Of a stretch of 64,000 nucleotides of DNA, positions 56,944-64,000 are shown piece after piece. Numbering within the stretch: position 1 is the stretch's first letter; every line of letters begins with the position of its first letter. The translations under genes were made by a program, and so were the position numbers. The notes under the pieces were generated by a model. The model did no database searches and was not told where the DNA came from. It saw nothing but the letters and a program-made list of their open reading frames with translations. Source of the DNA: Anaspis maculata (lineage: Eukaryota > Arthropoda > Insecta > Coleoptera > Scraptiidae); assembly GCA_949128115.1 (NCBI GenBank), contig OX421963.1, positions 83,027,602 through 83,091,601 on the forward strand, in the 5' to 3' direction.

Positions 56944-56985
56944 TGAACTTTAAACATCTCTACATGTCGGGGCTATCGAAGTTAT

Positions 56986-59184
56986 AATAAGAGGTTAAAC
57001 GACTTACCTGTGAAGAAGTTCAATTCCGAGTTCAATTCTCAATTATACGAGATAGCCCCGTCCAAAGAGATCACACCCACCCGCTCCTGAACAACCCCAA
57101 AAAGGATGCAATCTGATGAAGAACATAACATAATGACAAATGAGTGGGCTATTAAATAAGAGGTGGCATGAGATAGAGGAGAGCATGGTTATGGAACAGT
57201 TATTTCATATTTCTTGGAACATTACGCCAAACGAGCGCCGAAACATAAACTACATGTGTGATCTCTTCAAACAGGACTATCCAGGGCCGGATTAACCGTA
57301 AGGCTGATTAGGCTATAGCCTAGGGCCCGAAGCTCATTGGGGTCCTTGAATGATGATACCTATTTTTTTTTTAGTCGTTTACATCCCTGTTGAAAATTTC
57401 AAATAAATGCGAGTTTGATTCCATTGAGATTTTCATTTGAACTCATTATAGCTTTAATTATTGGTATCATTGACTTTCATCTGGAGGCTATAATTCACAG
57501 AATACGGAAAAGGTACGCGGCCCGATTGCAATAGGGTGATTGCATGAAACTCGTCCACCTGATCACCGGCAGGCAGCGCAAAGATCAAGTTATGTTTTGA
57601 CGTTTGTTGGGGAATTGCAGGTTGACGTTGACTCCGCATGGATGAAACTTGACAGATGACAATGACACTATTGACATTTTGCCATGAACTCCCTCTACAT
57701 GCGATCGACCTTTTCTCAGGAATTCACCTTTCCTATTTACACGCCCCCTCTGACGTCATAGAAAAATGCGTACGCGCACGTTGCACCGTGCCCTGTCTGT
57801 GTGTTGTGTTTTGACATATGTTTTTAGGGTTATGCCAAATCAGAAAGAGATTTGCTTAGAAAAGCAATTTGCCCTTCAATCCCACACTGCAGAAGGACCT
57901 TGCATGGTAATTTCATGCTCTAATCGTCCTAACAAGCCCGACTGGAAAACAAATTTTTGACACATCTACTGTTCCAAATGTTTGCATCAATATTGAGTAG
58001 GAATCAAACAGTAGTCAAAGTTAAAGCTCGTAATAGAAAATATTGGCAATATTTTAGAGCTGAATAAAGAAGTACATTATATAATTTATAAATAAAAAAT
58101 TTCGCCAAGGTCTCTTCCTGGTGGTAGAGTTCCTAGGATGGACGCAACATTGCTGCGCTGTAGAGCGACACTCAGCCTCTGGAAGAGGAAGTACGAGGCT
58201 CTCCTCTCACTGGTGGCATCGATGATTTTGTGCCCAATTGTGTTTAAAACATTGAGTGCCTCATTTCCCCAAACTCCAGTTTTTTAGGCAATATTTTTGT
58301 ACTTTTCAGGAGCGGCACATATTAGCATTTTGCTAGGTGATCTTCAGTTACCATTACGAGGCAACCACATATACCCAGGGTAGAGCAATCCTCCCATTTT
58401 TCAATTCAGAGTGTTGTGAGTGTTCATATCATACCGCAGAAAAGGACTTGATAATCACCGCCGAATGTGATATATGAACACTTGCAGCAAAGATGCAGCA
58501 GCCAGACGACAACATTATGTTATAGCCAGCACAACAGAGCTATGTAGCCAACATAATGTTGCAACAACATAATCTTATGACGAAATTACAGAATCACCCC
58601 AGTCAAAAGTGAAAGTGACATTTATTAAACATAACCTTGAATTTCGTGCATCAGCAGTATGACAAACTGGTAAAATTGAAACGGAAATGGGTCCTGAATG
58701 TTGCATACGTTCTTGCCGTAAGAAAACACAGACGGGCCAACAGAATTTTGTCTCTTGTTTGGGTCTTTTGAGAGAAAAAAAGCGGAGAGGCGGCTGACGA
58801 CGGTGCAGTATGCGCGCGCTTGCTGTAGGCATTTCTTTCCATCTCATCGAAAGTAAGCATAAGACCCTTTCACTCTAGCAAATAGAATAGGTGGATTGGA
58901 TGGTTGTTGGAAATCGGAGACAGCATTGCATCGGCTCATTGGTAGATCGGCGAACGCACGCACAATTCTCATCAATAGCTTGGTCTTATGACAATTTTTC
59001 CAAAAGAATTGGATGATAAAGTAAAGTAGCAATGATATCAAAAATAAGATGTAGCTTTGTCGCTGGTGGGGGGGCCTCAAAATGTTATAGCCTAGAGCCC
59101 AAATAAGGCCTAATCCGGCCCTGGGACTATCTCGTATAATTGAGGATCGAACTTCCTTACAGGTAAGTCGTTTAACCTCTTATT
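56986..59184. mobile_element. Older inverted-repeat element split by the hAT insertion
   Basis: AATAAGAGGTTAAACGACTT (56986) is the reverse complement of the end at 59184, and the arms continue to CTCAATTATACGAGATAG (about 57053) and its partner from 59126. Removing 57282-59123 and one copy of its 8-bp duplication restores a compact element of about 350 bp. The hAT element is therefore the younger of the two. Confidence 0.7.
57282..59123. mobile_element. hAT-superfamily element, 1.84 kb, probably non-autonomous
   Basis: The ends CAGGGCCGGATTA and TAATCCGGCCCTG are perfect inverted repeats. A second shared block TAGCCTAGGGCCC/GGGCTCTAGGCTA-type lies just inside. GGACTATC flanks both ends (57274-57281 and 59124-59131), an exact 8-bp target duplication, the hAT hallmark. 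Internal frames are short (90 codons or fewer) and show no BED finger or hAT dimerisation motif, so it is probably mobilised in trans or dead. Confidence 0.88.
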
Positions 59185-59189
59185 TTACT

Positions 59190-62100
59190 CTCAACACCAC
59201 CCAAAGATCTGGTGTAGAGGCAAGCAGGGGGCACGTTTTTAAATACTGCCTGTTTTTCGTACTTCTAATTCCGTCAGAGTTTCATTAGAATTTCAGATGT
59301 GAAACATCATGTTCTATTTGCATGTTTAAGCCCCTGAACATGGTAACGATGCAAAACTACACATTTCGAATGAAGTAAAGCATCCCTGGACGTTATACTT
59401 TTTGTGCTTGTGCTATGCCTGAGTTTCGCAAATCTGCAACATTCAACATGAAAATTTATATCTTCAATGTTCGAGTTCTAATCTGGGTAATTCCAAAACC
59501 GCTTCAGGATAGGACACCACACTTCATGATTTTTGTATTAAAATATTGGAAAGACCACGAAAAAAACATATTTTTTGAAAGTCGTTGCAATTTTGCACCA
59601 TTTTACGTATCGCCCTGTGGAAAATTTACATGAAGTTTCTCAACATTCACTATCATAGGATGGGTTACGGAATAATTAAGTTAGTTCACGCAACAAACAA
59701 AATGAAAATCGCAATCGGCAATCGAAAAGGATGCCAGCCAGTTGTCTACCCGTGCAATTTTCAATGTGACACATTGTCACCGTGTCGTGATATCATGTAC
59801 GCGAAAGTAAAAATTTTTGAGCATATGCCAGGAATCGTGAGTTTCTTTGGAGTGCTTTGCAGTGTAGACGATAAGGGACATTGTCTTTACTGGTTGTTGA
59901 GTCTCCGCCAAGGCAGAAAGCCGTGAAATTTATTATATGGAGCTTAATAATTAGGTGTAGGTACTATTTCAACGTTATTCTTAACCCTGTGGTGAAACGT
60001 AAAGGTAAAACTGGAAAACCGTGGGTTTAAATCAAGCAATACCATTATGTTTCTTCTCCCGATGTCGAATAAGAATCTGTACCTACCTATTCAGATATTA
60101 TGATTTGATGGGATCCATTTTACCACTGGCTATAGCCCTGAATTCAAACACAATTAATAAATTAATAACACGTCGAAAATACAAGGCATTTCATGTCGGC
60201 TGTCTGTTTAGCATACATTAATCCAGTTAGAATAACTAAGAGCAATAAATTTCGTTATGAATCCCGAGGCGCTGGCGTGAGTCGTGAGTATATTTTTATT
60301 TATAATCCACCAGATCACACAGCTTAAAAGAGCGCCACACCCTTCCTGTTTGGCTCCAAAGCATCACCTGCATATTTCAAAAATCAAGGTAGGTGTGACA
60401 GGTGGGTAGGCACAAGCAATTCGACGGTTCCTAAATTTATATAAATCCAGAGTTCCATAGGCCTCAGTCGAGTTGTTTCAAATTGTTAATTACTTGGTTC
60501 ATATCACCTACAGGTGCGTCGAACTTTCAACCCTCTTTTCGTCCTGTGTGTTGACTTTCTCAGGTCAAAAACCAATTAGTAAATTACCTGCGCGTAAAAT
60601 TTCATTCATTAGCTGTTGCTGCGGGAGAAATTTATGTTCGCAGCCCCGGCACCAAGACCAGCTCTATGAATTATGGCCGTCGAATTCGAGGCGTAATCGT
60701 TTTACTATACCCATACGAATTAATTTATGGGTTATGGTAATTAACAATTGGTATTCTCTGGACTGAGTTTTTAAAATTCTGAGTGTCAAAGGTTATTATG
60801 TTCTCTATTTTATGACTGCTCGGCTCAACGAGAACCGAGCGGGCAACCACAGGCGAGAGCAGAGCCTCAACGAACAAAATTCAGAGCCTCATATAGTCGA
60901 CGAGAGTAGTGTGTTGTACCTGCGTGGTGTTTATCTATTTTTGGTATTTATCAAGTCGAGCCACGCGGGTGAAAGCAAATTATTTATCGATTTCCGTCTA
61001 ATAGGTGGTAAATACTTGATTTTATTGCTAATAAAATTTCGATGCTTATTTTAATGATAAGCCTACCTGGGTATATACCAGGCAGAGCAGAGATCAGAAT
61101 GCTAATTGATTGTGACGAACCGAAATCGAAATATTCCAGGTTTCTGTTCATACCTACCGAGTTCCGGTCAAAATCAATATTTTTTTACAAAAAGGTACCT
61201 ATTTGTTGAATGTACGAGCACCACTAAGCTTTTTCAACACATCCACCATTTTTATAATGTTGTAACAGTCTCGCGCCTCCACCATTCCTGCACCATTTTC
61301 TTCCGTGTTGTTCTGTACCTTCGCCATTTATTTGTAGGTTTGTTATTATTAGTTGATCGTTTGAGCTTTCCTTCTTCATTCGCTCTATTGCGGAGAGACG
61401 TAACAGTAATGAAGTGTTAGTATAGTTCTCGATATTTTATAGCAATCTTAACGCAAATCTGCACATCATTTTTCTGCCGTATTATTTACTTTGTTAATAC
61501 CAGCAAGCAGCAATAAGATTTATTTGAAACATGCCACGATTATGGTTTATCAATGCGGAGCTGAAAGGAATAATTAAAAATAAATGAAATGTGAAGATCG
61601 ACACGATATAATTCCCAGCCACTTAATCTACGGCCTAATCGGTAATTGATGGGTTTATATCGTAAAAAATGATTGTTTATTATTATTGGTTTGCCCACAA
61701 ACACGGGGCATTTCAGCACACACAGACTTTCAACTCGAATATATCGAATGTCTATAATTAATGCGATGGTTAATGAATAGTCACTTGTGAAAAAAAGCCG
61801 GAACGTGCGCATGTTTCGTATGGAGACTAATTGGGCATATTCACACAACACCATAATCTAGCCATTCAAGAAATAAATCTGGAAAAAAATTATGTGATGA
61901 CACAAATTGCATGGAATTCAGAATAAAATCCGATTCTACACTTCAAGTAAGTGTGATTGATTTTTTTTTTGTTAATCCAAAATCTTTATGGACGAGGTAA
62001 AAGTTGCAGACTTTCTTAAAACATATGTTTTGATCAAGTGATAAATAAATCAGGGTATTAAAATAAGCTTGTTTGGATCGTCAGATTATAACCGGTAGAT

Positions 62101-62690
62101 AAAAAATTAATTATTAAAAAGCTCAGGACCGGACTGAGTATACGAGCTCGGAAAAAGGCGTATATTCCATAATAGGACATTACTGTATGTCGGTGTGTTA
62201 AATTTCAAACACCATAGCGTACACGAGCCAGTGTAAAAGGTCACAGTTGTACTTACAATGTTAGTTACCCACATAAATCAAGGAAACTTAAGGCTAAAAT
62301 AATTTGTGGGCGGCTACGGAAATTTATCTTTCGAATTGTTTTATATCCCAAACAAACATTCCAACGGGAGACAACAAGCAAAAATCCATTTCCTATCAAT
62401 TACTATTTATTACGGCTCGGTTATTACCTACTCTCGATATGAATACCTCGAGCAGAGCCCGCGTGTGGGCACGAGCATACAAACTGAATGAACCATTTCA
62501 TACAATGGAAAAACAAAAGATTGCCGCAAATGCAATGATAAAAATCGTTTCAGTAATTTTCTATATACCATCCGATCCCATTATATTAATGCTCATGTGG
62601 GCGTCGTGAATACTCTATACACCATACACAACTATTTGTTTAAAAACCTGCGAAACATTACAATGGGAAGTCAATAAACTCCACTCCATA
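59190..62690. other. No gene recognised
   Basis: A few frames of 100-113 codons (59585-59926, 61106-61420, 61540-61854) have no motif, no paired splice structure and no repeat homology that I can see. They are left uncalled. Confidence 0.45.
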
Positions 62691-62720
62691 CGATGATGGT
62701 GATGATGATGATGATGATGG
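62691..62720. repeat. (GAT)n microsatellite
   Basis: About ten GAT units with one GGT interruption. It reads as poly-His on the minus strand. Confidence 0.9.
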
Positions 62721-63548
62721 TCTAGAATAAAAAAAAAATGTGAATGGGATCTGATAATAAATGGAGCGATTATGGGGTTCCTGAAGTGTGCTCCAACATC
62801 GCGTCCCACTTGATAATACGTCAATGACTGCGGTTATGGATACTTACATGCTCCAATATCGATTGTTATTTATGGTCGGCCGGGCCATGGGGCTCTGCTG
62901 GCAAAATAACAGTCAATTAATTATTATTCATATGCGACTGTTTGGGGCGCATAATGGACTTCTGATGGATGGTAATGAATTTTTAAATGATATCTAATAT
63001 GTATTACTAGAACAGAGAGGTGCATAAATTGTGGCACGGACGGCCGGAGCGGACAGGCTCGTGTTGGCCGCGGCAGATTTATGTGCCACCTTTTGGAGCA
63101 TCGCGGGACATACAGCACCCACGTGTGGGGGCTTCCTCGTTCGAATTTTTCATGGCGTGCAGGGTTTAAATCATGACGAACGAAAAAGTTGAGCGCACGA
63201 CATCATCACGCAGCACGAAATCTCACCGTTCCCAGTTTGTCCTGAACCGTGTTTTTGTCAACCCCGGCGCTTTATTTCCCCATTTGTCGCTAATGAAATC
63301 ATCTCTGGTTCGTTTTAGCTTGAGGATCATCCGGGCGGGATTATAAGGCGGAATTGGGGAGGATGTTCCGATCTGTGAAATTCATCAGAGGACTTTTAGA
63401 CATCATAAACGCAGGTGTGGAGCCGTGGAACCTCACGATGGACCAAGTGTATAAAGTCTACTGTTGTGACATAGCACTCACACAAGAATAAATATATAGG
63501 TACATAATGATTCAATTGTTAATTTGTGTTTGATTTGTTGAAATTGAA
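62721..63548. other. No gene recognised
   Basis: Unassigned sequence with only short frames. Confidence 0.45.
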
Positions 63549-63580
63549 TTAATTTAAAACGTGTGGTCCCTGGCACTTAC

Positions 63581-63845
63581 GTCTTCTTGCCGAGTTTATG
63601 AAAATTGTACCCGCAGTGCCGTTTATGCTGTATTTAAATAACGATGAGGATCCATTTTGTGCGAGTTCTCTTTTTAATAGTCGCCCGTGCATCTTAAATG
63701 TACGATACATTTCGCGTATAGCGCTGCCGTGCTGTAGAGCCGGCGCCACCGCCAAATATACAGATGTGCCTTGATCGGGCGTTGGAGTCTCCATGTATTT
63801 CAATGTCATTGAGTTTACTCTAGAAATGTCCAGAGCTCCGCGCAT
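63581..63845 (-). other. Open minus-strand segment ending in a strong splice donor; overlaps LTR relic
   Basis: An open frame from ATG at 63845 to 63581 is followed by GTAAGT (63580-63575), a consensus donor. Its first third overlaps the LTR relic at 63740-63918, and the rest reads MYRTFKMHGRLLKRELAQNG and onward with no recognised motif. It could be a first exon of a minus-strand gene extending left, or chance. No partner acceptor was identified. Confidence 0.2.
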
Positions 63846-63918
63846 TTGTACACTGCGGCTGGGGAAGAGTCTGGAAATATCACGTATTTCCAGATTGCAC
63901 GGGCATTGCCGTTCGTAA
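63740..63918 (-). repeat. LTR fragment related to the solo LTR at 45399
   Basis: It shares CCGCCAAA, GATGTGCCTTGATCG, GAGTCTCCAT, TACACTGCG and the terminal TCGTAACA with 45735-45908. The other LTR end is missing. It corresponds to the U3 side if the LTR is read on the minus strand. Confidence 0.65.
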
Positions 63919-64000
63919 CATTATCAATGCAGACTAGTCTTTCCTGCTCGTATGAAATCGCTTGTAACTAACGTTACGGATTTTAGAACAATCAGCATTA

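Noticed and set aside
59585..59926. 113-codon plus-strand frame with several Cys
   Set aside because: Cys spacing matches no finger or secreted-peptide pattern I know, and there is no signal peptide.

Overview
The window is animal nuclear DNA, most likely from an insect. One spliced host gene is recognisable, with GT..AG introns from 58 bp to 12.6 kb. Almost everything else is transposon debris, simple repeats and AT-rich sequence in which I see no gene. The repeated word TAGGTAC/GTACCTA and the moderate AT content would fit a hemipteran such as a whitefly, but that is inference. There are no bacterial-type operons, CRISPR arrays or rRNA genes.

Host gene. Seven coding exons on the + strand between 8381 and 29595 encode the C-terminal 288 residues of the calcineurin A (protein phosphatase 2B) catalytic subunit. 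They cover the end of the phosphatase domain, the calcineurin B-binding helix, the calmodulin-binding segment and the autoinhibitory segment. Earlier exons must lie left of the window. A splice donor 38 nt after the stop codon (29634) and an acceptor at 39039 suggest a spliced 3' UTR, with its last exon from about 39040 to 41700.

Left flank and introns (1-8380 and inside the gene). The left flank holds broken pieces of a LINE (zinc-knuckle and endonuclease segments, 2930-5340), a reverse-strand Ty3/gypsy pol remnant (6240-7070) and LTR-like blocks (2530, 7158). The 12.6-kb second intron holds a second gypsy remnant (15280-17010) split by a 1.05-kb foldback element and an 87-bp hairpin. It also holds two sites matching a tRNA-His primer-binding sequence. 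The third intron holds a frameshifted DD41D Tc1/mariner-type transposase. Further right are a 1.5-kb foldback (31029-32552), a Helitron-type helicase remnant (34519-34960) and a tRNA-derived SINE (35081-35345).

Right part (42-64 kb). I recognise no complete host gene here. The main object is a very young, structurally complete but protein-less LTR retrotransposon (50246-56681). It has two LTRs of about 2.9 kb that differ at three places, a 643-bp interior, a primer-binding site matching tRNA-His, a polypurine tract and a 4-bp target duplication. Its LTRs carry an unusual degenerate 26/21-bp tandem array. Next to it lies a 1.84-kb hAT element with a perfect 8-bp target duplication (57282-59123), inserted into an older inverted-repeat element. 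Near 45-49 kb, a 3.5-kb region bounded by inverted repeats holds a solo LTR with a GTAC duplication, a SWIM-like coding remnant and a 370-bp foldback with a duplicated 44-bp core.

The overall picture is a conserved signalling gene whose introns and flanks have absorbed successive, often nested, transposon insertions. Foldback elements are especially common.
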